DNA from: Nitrososphaerales archaeon TH5894
Lineage (GTDB): Archaea; Thermoproteota; Nitrososphaeria; Nitrososphaerales; Nitrososphaeraceae
Assembly (NCBI GenBank): GCA_014523485.1
Contig: JAATVK010000097.1
Coordinates: 1 to 11,423, forward strand
Reading direction: 5' to 3'
Length of the DNA: 11,423 nucleotides
Below, in pieces: positions 1 through 7,327 of this stretch. The position numbers and the translations under genes are program-made. How positions within the stretch are numbered: position 1 is the first letter of the stretch; each line of letters opens with the position of its first letter. The notes under the pieces are model-generated. The model was given only the letters and a program-made list of their open reading frames with translations, was not told where the DNA came from and ran no database searches.

Positions 1-2
1 AT

Positions 3-839
3 ATGAGCGAGAAGACGGAAATCATGAACAGTGATTTAATTACTAGTGATACCTCTAATGCTGAAACCAATGAAGATAAAGAATTACCTGAAGCTGAAAA
101 TTTACCTGAAGCTGAAAATTTACCTGAAGCTGAAAATTTACCTGAAGCTGAAAATCAATCTACTAATTCTTTAAATGAAGTCGAAAATTCTTTAGTAGAA
201 AAACATGATGATGAGATTAATATAGAAAATTCTGACTCCGAAAATTTAGAAAAAATGATTTTATCTACTGGAATAAGAGTTGGCACTCCAGTAAAGACCA
301 AATCAATGTCACGATATATAGTCAGAGCAAATCCTGAAGGACTATATATTTTAGACATTAGTAAAACATTGTATAGGATAGATGTTGCAGCTAAATTCAT
401 CGGCAGAACAAATATCGCCAAAGTTGCTATCACCTCTGCCCGGGAGTATGGTAAAAAGCCGGTAGAAAAATTTTGTGAAGCGACTGGTGCAACTCCTATT
501 TTAGGAAGATTTATGCCTGGAACATTTACTAATCCTTCCTTACCAAAATATATGGAACCTGAAATAGTCATAGTAACAGACCCACAGGCCGATCAACAAG
601 CTGTCATTGAAGCTACTCGAGCAGGCGTTCCTGTGATTGCAATATCAAATAGTGATAATGTTATTTCTAAAGTTGATTTGGTTATTCCTGCTAATAACAG
701 AGGAAGAAAAGCATTAGCTACCGTTTATTGGTTACTAGCCAGAGAAGTAATGAAAAAACAAGGAAAAATAAAATCAGATAAAGAAATGAAAGTAACAATA
801 GATGATTTTGAAACTAAACTTGTAGAAGAGATAGTTTGA
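3..839 (+). CDS. rpsB: 30S ribosomal protein S2 with long acidic N-terminal extension
   Basis: Structural protein of the small ribosomal subunit. The S2 core runs from about residue 86 to the end. It shows the LSTGIRVGTPVKT start, GLYILDISKT (113-122), GRFMPGTFTNP (168-178), the VTDPQADQQAVIEA segment (191-204) and the IPANNRGRKAL stretch (228-238) typical of archaeal S2. Archaeal S2 is usually near 200 residues; this one has 278. The surplus is an N-terminal tail (1-85) with about 26 Asp/Glu against 4 Lys, containing four copies of LPEAEN at residues 28-51 and a diverged copy, LNEVEN, at 57-62. A start at Met85 (position 255) would give a normal-length protein, but the tail is an open frame from the first ATG. 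Only two bases precede that ATG, so its ribosome-binding site, or a still longer frame, cannot be judged. It is the first gene of the operon visible here and shares four bases with the next gene. The family is certain; the exact start is less so. Confidence 0.95.
   Translation: MSEKTEIMNSDLITSDTSNAETNEDKELPEAENLPEAENLPEAENLPEAENQSTNSLNEVENSLVEKHDDEINIENSDSENLEKMILSTGIRVGTPVKTKSMSRYIVRANPEGLYILDISKTLYRIDVAAKFIGRTNIAKVAITSAREYGKKPVEKFCEATGATPILGRFMPGTFTNPSLPKYMEPEIVIVTDPQADQQAVIEATRAGVPVIAISNSDNVISKVDLVIPANNRGRKALATVYWLLAREVMKKQGKIKSDKEMKVTIDDFETKLVEEIV
84..155 (+). repeat. Perfect 18-bp tandem repeat, four copies, inside rpsB
   Basis: The unit ttacctgaagctgaaaat occurs four times without a mismatch (84-101, 102-119, 120-137, 138-155). 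It is in frame and encodes LPEAEN. A diverged fifth unit lies at 171-188 (14 of 18 bases identical, encoding LNEVEN). Since 18 is a multiple of three, gain or loss of units keeps the S2 frame, so the length could vary between strains. Perfect identity at the DNA level suggests recent expansion or ongoing homogenisation. Confidence 0.97.
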
Positions 840-1681
840 GAGATTTAATTTGCAGATCTCCTAATTATGCAGGTTCCTATTATCCCAAAGATAAAGGTGA
901 TTTGATAAAATTACTTCATTTTTGTTTTAATGAAAGTATATTTGCGCCAAAAAAAAAACAGACACTTAATACTAGAATATTCGGAATCCTCGTTCCTCAT
1001 GGTGCTTATATATATTCTGGAGCAATATCTGCAAATGCATTCTATGAAATCGCATCTCAAAATATCGATACTTTCATCTTGATAGGACCAGACCATAAGG
1101 GTATTGGAAAAAGAATTTCTGTTACAAGTGAAGGATATTGGCAAACTCCCTTAGGAGATGTACTACTCGATTATACAATAATTAATGATTTAATAAAATC
1201 ATGTGATTTTATTGAAGAAGATAAAATAACCCACCAGATTGAACATTCTTTAGAAATTCAAGTTCCATTCATTCAGTATTCATGTGGTAATTCTTTCACC
1301 ATCGTCCCCCTTTTATTGCGAGATCAGGATATCGAAACATCAGTTTTACTTGGAAACTTAATTGCAAAATTTAGTGCAGGGAAAAATGCGATCATTATAG
1401 CATCATCTTGTTTAACTCATTATGAATCTAATTCAAATGTGCAGAAAAAGGATTGCCAGATGATCAAATGTATAGAAAACTTGGATATAGAATCCTTCTA
1501 TCAATTGATAATGAATTCGAATACTTCCGTTTGTGGGTATGGTGCAATTGCATCATTAATGAGAGCAGTAAAAATATCAGGATCGCAAAAAGGGGTATTA
1601 TTAAGATATGCTACTAGCGGAGATGTAACGTCAGACATAAAGAATACAGTAGTAGGGTATGCGTCAATAGCTTTTGTTTAA
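836..1681 (+). CDS. MEMO-family protein (AmmeMemoRadiSam protein B-like)
   Basis: A 281-residue member of the MEMO family, a dioxygenase-like fold whose role in archaea is not established. Family marks are YAGSYYP near the N-terminus (11-17), VPHGAYIYSG (53-62), GPDH (84-87), HQIEHSLEIQVPF (133-145), SSCLTHY (190-196) and CGYGAI (233-238). His55, His87 and Cys233 match the metal-site residues described for human MEMO1. Two positions look atypical: PHGAY where PHAGY is usual, and Cys192 where the family normally has Asp (SSDLSHY). The start is TTG at 836, giving a TTGA overlap with the rpsB stop. This start puts the YAGSYYP motif at the usual distance from the N-terminus. In many archaea this gene lies between rpsB and mevalonate kinase, as here, which hints at a link to translation or isoprenoid metabolism but does not prove one. 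Confidence 0.9.
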   Translation: MRDLICRSPNYAGSYYPKDKGDLIKLLHFCFNESIFAPKKKQTLNTRIFGILVPHGAYIYSGAISANAFYEIASQNIDTFILIGPDHKGIGKRISVTSEGYWQTPLGDVLLDYTIINDLIKSCDFIEEDKITHQIEHSLEIQVPFIQYSCGNSFTIVPLLLRDQDIETSVLLGNLIAKFSAGKNAIIIASSCLTHYESNSNVQKKDCQMIKCIENLDIESFYQLIMNSNTSVCGYGAIASLMRAVKISGSQKGVLLRYATSGDVTSDIKNTVVGYASIAFV

Positions 1682-1686
1682 ACTTA

Positions 1687-2694
1687 ATGATAATGACTAG
1701 TACCTTAGCTTCTGCCCCAGCAAAAATTATCTTATTTGGAGAACATTTTGTAGTATATAATCAACCAATTATATTGGCTTCTATAAATAAAAGGATGAAA
1801 ATAGAGTGTAAAATAGAGGAAGATAAGAATAATACAGTTAATATAGAAACAAATCATTTTGGAAAAAAAACATTTCCTTTATCAATAATAGAAAGTAATA
1901 ATCATTCGATTGTAAACGATTTTTTTTATCCTATTATTTACATTTTAAGGAAAATATTACGTTATTATTCAGAACCTTATGGAATCACTATTAAAATCCA
2001 CTCAGAGATACCATATGGAGTAGGCTTAGGATCTTCTGCAGCTTTAAGTGTTGCTGGAGTAGCTGCTATTTCAGGACTTAATAATATAGTTAAGGAAAAG
2101 AATGAAATCTTAAACATAGCAATTGAAACCGAAAGGATTATACATAAAAATTCTTCTGGAGCAGATTGTGTTGTATCAACGTATGGTGGATTATTGTATT
2201 ATCAAAGAACCACAAGTATAAATATGAGGTCTCTCAACTTGAACAATGAGCTTTCTTTTATTATAATAAATACGGGCTTGAAACATTCTACTGGACAATT
2301 AGTATCAATAGTAAAAAGATTTCGTGAAAATAATTTGCCTGAATTCCATCATTTATCAAATGATGTCTCTCGAATTTGTGAGAGAGCAGTAAACGCATTA
2401 GAAGAAGGAAATTACCTGCATATTGGTAAATTAATGAATGAAAATCAAACTATTTTAGAGCGGATCGGAGTATCAACTACTGAAATAAACAATATAATTA
2501 ATTCGAGTCTGCAATATGGAGCAATTGGTTCTAAATTGACTGGTGCAGGAGGCGGAGGATGTGTATTATCACTTATACATCATCAAGATAAGGAGTATTT
2601 CTTAGCTAATATGAAAAAAAGGGGATACGAATGTTTTCCCGTCATGATAGAGAATCAAGGCTTGAAAGTTAATATTAAATCTAGGAATTTTTAA
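1687..2694 (+). CDS. mvk: Mevalonate kinase (GHMP kinase family)
   Basis: Phosphorylates mevalonate with ATP to give 5-phosphomevalonate, early in archaeal isoprenoid synthesis, in the cytoplasm. All three GHMP motifs are present in 335 residues: PAKIILFGEH (11-20), the phosphate-binding loop PYGVGLGSSAA (109-119) and the C-terminal KLTGAGGGGC (283-292). Asp160 in SSGADCVVSTYGG fits the catalytic aspartate. Length is normal for archaeal mevalonate kinase. It begins 5 bases after the preceding stop. A second ATG at 1693 would shorten it by two residues, and neither has a visible Shine-Dalgarno sequence, so translation is probably coupled to the upstream gene. The neighbouring IPK, Fni and IdsA carry the same pathway onward. 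Genes for phosphomevalonate processing (dehydratase and decarboxylase, or a kinase and decarboxylase) are not in the window. Confidence 0.96.
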   Translation: MIMTSTLASAPAKIILFGEHFVVYNQPIILASINKRMKIECKIEEDKNNTVNIETNHFGKKTFPLSIIESNNHSIVNDFFYPIIYILRKILRYYSEPYGITIKIHSEIPYGVGLGSSAALSVAGVAAISGLNNIVKEKNEILNIAIETERIIHKNSSGADCVVSTYGGLLYYQRTTSINMRSLNLNNELSFIIINTGLKHSTGQLVSIVKRFRENNLPEFHHLSNDVSRICERAVNALEEGNYLHIGKLMNENQTILERIGVSTTEINNIINSSLQYGAIGSKLTGAGGGGCVLSLIHHQDKEYFLANMKKRGYECFPVMIENQGLKVNIKSRNF

Positions 2695-2701
2695 ATTATA
2701 A

Positions 2702-3496
2702 TTGAAACATAGGCTTGTTCTGATAAAACTCGGTGGATCAGTAATCACCTATAAAGAAAAACCATTGTCTGCAAATTATAAAGCAATCAACAATATTTCG
2801 AAAATTCTAAGTAAATTAGAAATCCCATTAATAATAGTTCATGGAGGAGGCTCATATGGACATTACTGGTCTGTAAAATTTGATATGCATACTAAATTAC
2901 AAAAATATCCTCCCCGTGGAATATCTGTTGTTCATTCATCTATGTTAACACTAAACAACATAATAATATATTCATTAAATAAACACCGCTTAAATCCCTA
3001 TGGCATATCTCCTTCATCATTTTTGATAACAGGCCAACCAAATAGTAACAAAATCTTAGAATTAAAAAAAATGACAAAAGATAATATAATCCCAGTCACA
3101 TATGGAGATGCTGTCTATATAATAAATAACAAATATTCTATAGTTTCTGGTGATGTTTTAATGTCAATGTTATCGAAAATTCTAAATCCTTCCAAAATTA
3201 TTTTTGCACTTAACGTAGATGGTCTTTATAATAATATGAAAGAAAAAAAAATTATAAAAGAGATAAAATTCGAAAACCCTAAAATCTATAAAAATAAACA
3301 AACAAAAATTAATCTAATTAACGACACAAATATTTATGATGTAACTGGGGGAATGAAAAGAAAAGTCGAGGAGGCCACAAAGATGGCTGAAACTGGGAAA
3401 GATGTTATTTTTATAAATGGTTTGGATCCCAGACAGATTCAAAACGCAATACAAGATAAAAATTTCAAAGGTACTATTTTTAAGGGTAAGATATAA
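2702..3496 (+). CDS. Isopentenyl phosphate kinase
   Basis: Converts isopentenyl phosphate to isopentenyl diphosphate with ATP, the last phosphorylation in the archaeal forms of the mevalonate pathway. The 264-residue protein has the amino-acid-kinase fold signature: IKLGGS (8-13) with Lys9, HGGGSYGH (47-54), YGDAV (134-138), VSGD (148-151), ALNVDGLY (169-176) and DVTGGMKRKVEEA (213-225). The histidine closing the GGGSxGH motif (His54) is the catalytic residue that separates IPK from related kinases such as fosfomycin and glutamate kinases. The start codon is TTG at 2702, 7 bases after the mvk stop. It is chosen because it places the KLGGS strand at the normal distance from the N-terminus and no ATG lies near. 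Flanked by mvk and fni, as in other archaea. Coding sequence is notably Lys/Asn/Ile rich, in line with its neighbours. Confidence 0.95.
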   Translation: MKHRLVLIKLGGSVITYKEKPLSANYKAINNISKILSKLEIPLIIVHGGGSYGHYWSVKFDMHTKLQKYPPRGISVVHSSMLTLNNIIIYSLNKHRLNPYGISPSSFLITGQPNSNKILELKKMTKDNIIPVTYGDAVYIINNKYSIVSGDVLMSMLSKILNPSKIIFALNVDGLYNNMKEKKIIKEIKFENPKIYKNKQTKINLINDTNIYDVTGGMKRKVEEATKMAETGKDVIFINGLDPRQIQNAIQDKNFKGTIFKGKI

Positions 3497-3507
3497 AGAT
3501 ACATTAT

Positions 3508-4617
3508 ATGTCGGAGTCAAATAATCCCGAAATTGACCTAATAATGAGTAGAAAAAGAGATGGGATAGACATTCCTCTTTCTAATAACGTTCAATCTAGG
3601 TTTGTATCTAATTATTTAGAATATGTTAAATTTGTTCATAATGCATTGCCTGAGATAGATTTTGATGAAATAGATACTGCTACTGAATTCTTAAATTACA
3701 AGTTTGGCGCTCCAATTATAATCGACTCTATGACAGGCGGAACCCCAGAAGCCTTAAAAATCAATTCACGTTTAGGACAATTAGCTGAGACATTTTCTTT
3801 TGGCATGGGATTAGGAAGTCAAAGAGCTGGTCTAAAAAGTAGTTCTTTAGCAGAAACTTATTCGATAGCTAGAAAGAATGCACCTTCTGCTTTTTTAATC
3901 GCTAATATTGGAGGCGCACAGCTTGCAGAAGGATTAGATATTAAGATGATTGAAAAAATTATTTCGATGATAGATGCTAACGCTTTAGTAATACATCTTA
4001 ATCCATTACAGGAATTAATACAACCAGAAGGCGAACCAAAATACAGAGGTGTTTTGAAAAAGATAGAAAAAATTAGCGAAAACATAACTATTCCAATAAT
4101 AGTTAAAGAAGTTGGTTCAGGTATTTCGCGAGAAGTAGCTTTAAAACTTCAACAAGCAAATATCAGTTGTATTAATATTGCCGGATCTGGTGGTACTAGT
4201 TGGGCTGGGATAGAAAAGATCAGAGCTACCAAAGTAAGAAATGATATTAAAGAACATCTGGGTGAATTATTTTGGGACTGGGGGATTCCTACTGCTTTAA
4301 GTTTGATAGAGGTTAGGAATGCTGTAAAATTACCTTTAATTGCATCAGGCGGAATAAGAAACGGTCTTGAAATAGCAAAATGCATAGCACTTGGGGCGAA
4401 TATGGGTGCATTGGCATATCCTTTTCTTAAAGCGGCTTCTCAATCAAAAGAAAGTCTTTTTACATTTTCTACTCGTTTAATTTCTGAATTAAAAGGAGCA
4501 ATGTTCCTCACTGGGTCATCAAATATTATAGAATTAGCTAAATCAAGACTTATATTAACTGGTGAATTAGCAGACATGGTTATTAACAATGAAGGATACC
4601 ACCAAAGTAGAAGTTGA
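3508..4617 (+). CDS. fni: Type 2 isopentenyl-diphosphate delta-isomerase (FMN-dependent)
   Basis: Interconverts IPP and DMAPP using reduced FMN, giving the primer for chain elongation. The 369-residue TIM-barrel protein shows RKRDG (15-19), DSMTGGT (73-79), GMGLGSQRAG (99-108), HLNPLQE (163-169), KEVGSG (200-205), GSGGTSW (226-232) and ASGGIRNG (279-286). Gln168 and Glu169 of the NPLQE motif are the conserved catalytic and metal-related residues. The glycine-rich motifs bind FMN phosphate. It starts with ATG 11 bases after the IPK stop. Its last 29 bases overlap the start of the GGPP synthase gene in another frame, so the two are probably translationally coupled. In several archaea an RNase J gene separates these two genes; here nothing does. 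Unrelated to the type 1 (Nudix) isomerase. Confidence 0.96.
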   Translation: MSESNNPEIDLIMSRKRDGIDIPLSNNVQSRFVSNYLEYVKFVHNALPEIDFDEIDTATEFLNYKFGAPIIIDSMTGGTPEALKINSRLGQLAETFSFGMGLGSQRAGLKSSSLAETYSIARKNAPSAFLIANIGGAQLAEGLDIKMIEKIISMIDANALVIHLNPLQELIQPEGEPKYRGVLKKIEKISENITIPIIVKEVGSGISREVALKLQQANISCINIAGSGGTSWAGIEKIRATKVRNDIKEHLGELFWDWGIPTALSLIEVRNAVKLPLIASGGIRNGLEIAKCIALGANMGALAYPFLKAASQSKESLFTFSTRLISELKGAMFLTGSSNIIELAKSRLILTGELADMVINNEGYHQSRS

Positions 4618-5590
4618 AAATTATATAACGAAAGTTAATAATCATCTTGTATCTTATCTATCAGGGAAACCTTCAGAATTATATCAAGCGTCAACCCATT
4701 ATTTAAAAAGTGGTGGAAAACGTCTTAGACCAATAATGGTTATAAAGTCATGTGAAATGTTTGGAGGGAATCAACAAGATGCTTTACCAGCTGCTTCCGC
4801 GGTAGAATTTATTCATAATTTCTCCTTAGTTCATGATGATATAATGGATAATGATGATCAGAGACATGGAATACCAACTGTACATAAAGCTTTTGGATTG
4901 CCTCTCGCAATCTTATCTGGTGATATTCTTTTTTCAAAAGCTTTTCAAATTCTTTCGACTACTACCGTTAACTCTATAAAGGATAGTTCTTTACTCAGCA
5001 TGGTAAGAAAACTTTCATCAGCATGCGTTGACATATGTGAAGGTCAAGCCAAGGATATACAATTTTCTCAACGACAGAATTTTCCCTCTGAGGAAGAGTA
5101 TATGGACATGATTTCAAAAAAAACAGCTGCTCTATTCAATGTCTCTTGTTCGTTGGGAGCACTTTCGTCTAGAAATGCAACAGAGATAGATGTCAATAAT
5201 ATGAGCGATTTTGGTAAAAATTCAGGCATTGCATTTCAGCTAATTGATGATTTAATTGGAATTGCAGGTCATTCTAAACAAACTGGAAAAGCGGTAGGAA
5301 ACGATATTAGAGAAGGGAAAAAAACTTACCCCATTTTACTCTCAATAAAGAAAGCCTCAGAATTAGAAAGATCTCATATTCTGGAGGTTTTTGGTAAAGG
5401 TCATTGTGATACTTTTAGTTTAAAAAAAGCAATAGATGTAATTTCTTCACTTCAAATTGAAGAAATTGTAAGAAAAAAAGCAATGGATTATAGTGAAAAA
5501 GCCAGGAAAGCTCTAATCAATTATGAAGATTCTGATCCTAAAAAAATACTTCAGGAATTATCTAATTACATAGTGAAGAGGAGTAAATAA
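4589..5590 (+). CDS. idsA: Geranylgeranyl diphosphate synthase (short-chain trans-prenyltransferase)
   Basis: Adds IPP units to DMAPP to make the C20 geranylgeranyl chain for archaeal ether lipids. Class I polyprenyl synthase of 333 residues: GGKRLRP (42-48), first aspartate-rich motif DDIMD (83-87) followed by Arg92, KKTAALF (177-183), and second motif FQLIDDLIG (216-224). The second motif is DDxxG rather than DDxxD, as in many archaeal enzymes, so it is not a defect. Phe78 lies five residues before the first motif, the position where an aromatic residue limits the product to about C20 in archaeal GGPP synthases; C20 is therefore the likely product (inference). The start at 4589 overlaps fni by 29 bases. 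The next Met is residue 50, past the GGKRLRP motif, so this start is well supported. gltX follows after one base. Confidence 0.94.
   Translation: MKDTTKVEVENYITKVNNHLVSYLSGKPSELYQASTHYLKSGGKRLRPIMVIKSCEMFGGNQQDALPAASAVEFIHNFSLVHDDIMDNDDQRHGIPTVHKAFGLPLAILSGDILFSKAFQILSTTTVNSIKDSSLLSMVRKLSSACVDICEGQAKDIQFSQRQNFPSEEEYMDMISKKTAALFNVSCSLGALSSRNATEIDVNNMSDFGKNSGIAFQLIDDLIGIAGHSKQTGKAVGNDIREGKKTYPILLSIKKASELERSHILEVFGKGHCDTFSLKKAIDVISSLQIEEIVRKKAMDYSEKARKALINYEDSDPKKILQELSNYIVKRSK
5578..5583 (+). promoter_or_regulatory. Ribosome-binding site of gltX
   Basis: GAGGAG, inside the last codons of idsA, ends 8 bases before the gltX ATG at 5592. It is one of only two clear Shine-Dalgarno sequences in the operon and fixes the gltX start. 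Confidence 0.6.
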
Positions 5591-5591
5591 T

Positions 5592-7319
5592 ATGCATATT
5601 GACGTGGATACACAAAAATTATTAGAGGCGACTACTTTAAGAAATGCAATTGATTATAATGGTAGCGCAAGATTAGATACAGTTATTTCCAAAATTTTAG
5701 GCTCTAAACCAGAAATAAAAAATAACCTCAAGGAGGTCATACCTAAAATTAAGGAAATAGTGGAACAAATCAATTCATTATCTATAGAAAGACAGAGAGA
5801 ATTATTACTTCAAAATTATCCTAATTATTTAGAAACAAAAAAGGCCGTTGAAAAGAATGAATTTCAATTACCCCCACTTCTTAATGCAAAGGATGGACAA
5901 GTTGTAACTAGGTTTCCTCCTGAACCAAATGGGTATCCTCATATAGGTCATGCTAAGGCAGCTATTATTGATGAAGAATATGCTAAAATGTATTCTGGAA
6001 AACTAATACTACGGTTTGATGATACAAATCCGTTAAATGAGAAAATAGAATATTATGACGCTATCAAACAAGGATTATTATGGTTAAATATAGCACCGGA
6101 TATAATCAAAAATACTTCGGATGATATTAATTTGTTACACTATTACGGTAGGGAATTAATTAACAAGGGAAATGCTTATATTTGTTTATGTGACCAAAAT
6201 ACAATTCATCATTTGAGGTCAAAAGGAGTCCCATGTCTATGCAGAGTACAATCTGATAAAATTTTAGAAAATTCTGATAAAATTTTTAATGGTTTTTATC
6301 ATCAAAATGAAGCCATAATCAGGTTCAAAGGAAAAATGGATAGTCATAATACAGCAATGAGAGATCCTACCCTTTTTAGAATAATTGAAAACACTCATCC
6401 ATTGTTAGGTGATAAAATAATTCTTTGGCCCACTTATGATTTTGCTGCACCAATCGAGGATAGTCTCGACGGTGTTACTCATGCACTTAGAACAAAAGAA
6501 TATGAATTGCGAAATGAATTATATAAACAGATATTAAAAAGTCTTGATATGAGAATACCAGAAGTAATAGAATTTTCACGCCTGGAATTTGAAGGACTGC
6601 CTGTCTCTAAACGAAAATTAAAACCTCTTATTGAAGACAAGATGGTTGAAGGGTGGTCAGATCCTAGACTTCCAACTTTAATGGGCCTGAAAAGAAGAGG
6701 TTTTACGCCAGAGGCTATACGGAGATTTGTATTATCTCTTGGGATAACTCTTTCCGAAACTAAACCGTCAATAGAAGTTCTAGAGGCTTTTAATAGAAAA
6801 ATAATTGATTCTAAATCAAAGAGATTATTATTTGTTAATGATCCAGTCAAAATAAATATAAAAAATGTAGAGCACAAAGAAGTAGAATTTCAAAATCATC
6901 CATCTATTGAAATGGGAACCAGAAAAATTTACGTAAAGAATGTGGTTTTTATATCTAGACAGGATGCTGAAAAATTGAAAAATGGGATGGAAATTAGATT
7001 GATGGAGTTATATAATATCAAAGTTTTACAAATTGACATTGATAAAAAAGAAGGAATAGTAGAATATACAGATAATATATTAAAAGAGAACATTCCAAAA
7101 ATCCAATGGGTATCAGAAGAGGATTTGGTGAAGTATACGATCCTAAAACCAAATAAATTATTTATCGGGGATAGTTTTAATCATAATAGTTTACAAGTTA
7201 TTGAAGGTTTTGCAGAGTCTTTTGTGACTACTTTAAGTAATAGTAGTATGGTTCAATTTATGAGACTTGGTTTTTGTAGAATCGAAGATAACAAATCAGC
7301 AATATTCACTCATAAATAG
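5592..7319 (+). CDS. gltX: Glutamyl-tRNA synthetase, archaeal (GlnRS-like) type
   Basis: Charges tRNA with glutamate in the cytoplasm; in archaea without GlnRS the enzyme is usually non-discriminating and Glu-tRNA(Gln) is amidated afterwards (family knowledge). Class I synthetase marks are PPEPNGYPHIGHAKA (109-123) with the HIGH motif at 117-120 and VSKRKL (338-343) as the KMSKS loop. LRFDDTNP (140-147) and WPTYDFAAPIED (279-290) are typical of the GluRS/GlnRS family. The 100-residue N-terminal region is the archaeal-type extension, and the all-beta C-terminal anticodon-binding part follows about residue 405. Cys198/Cys200 and Cys215/Cys217 form a CxC-x14-CxC pair that probably binds zinc. 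Just after it, SDKI at 221-224 and 228-231 comes from a 14-bp direct repeat (6252-6265 and 6273-6286). Length 575 is normal. Its stop codon overlaps the ribosome-binding site of the next gene. Confidence 0.96.
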   Translation: MHIDVDTQKLLEATTLRNAIDYNGSARLDTVISKILGSKPEIKNNLKEVIPKIKEIVEQINSLSIERQRELLLQNYPNYLETKKAVEKNEFQLPPLLNAKDGQVVTRFPPEPNGYPHIGHAKAAIIDEEYAKMYSGKLILRFDDTNPLNEKIEYYDAIKQGLLWLNIAPDIIKNTSDDINLLHYYGRELINKGNAYICLCDQNTIHHLRSKGVPCLCRVQSDKILENSDKIFNGFYHQNEAIIRFKGKMDSHNTAMRDPTLFRIIENTHPLLGDKIILWPTYDFAAPIEDSLDGVTHALRTKEYELRNELYKQILKSLDMRIPEVIEFSRLEFEGLPVSKRKLKPLIEDKMVEGWSDPRLPTLMGLKRRGFTPEAIRRFVLSLGITLSETKPSIEVLEAFNRKIIDSKSKRLLFVNDPVKINIKNVEHKEVEFQNHPSIEMGTRKIYVKNVVFISRQDAEKLKNGMEIRLMELYNIKVLQIDIDKKEGIVEYTDNILKENIPKIQWVSEEDLVKYTILKPNKLFIGDSFNHNSLQVIEGFAESFVTTLSNSSMVQFMRLGFCRIEDNKSAIFTHK

Positions 7320-7322
7320 GAG
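7318..7322 (+). promoter_or_regulatory. Ribosome-binding site of the FAH-family gene
   Basis: AGGAG overlaps the gltX TAG stop and lies 5 bases before the ATG at 7328. This suggests the FAH-family gene is translated from the same message as gltX. Confidence 0.65.
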
Positions 7323-7327
7323 AAAAA

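Noticed and set aside
155..571. Minus-strand open frame of 138 residues across rpsB
   Set aside because: It lies wholly opposite the well-conserved S2 core and has no recognisable protein character.
1687..1695. Two closely spaced ATG codons at the mevalonate kinase start (1687 and 1693)
   Set aside because: They differ by two residues and do not affect function; no ribosome-binding site decides between them.
5246..5260. Second aspartate-rich motif of GGPP synthase reads DDLIG, not DDxxD
   Set aside because: DDxxG is common in archaeal GGPP synthases, so it is not a sign of inactivity.
6479..6877. Minus-strand open frame of 132 residues across gltX
   Set aside because: It is the shadow of the conserved KMSKS region of GluRS; shorter frames at 911-1144, 3314-3520, 3858-4085 and 4149-4385 were dropped for the same reason.
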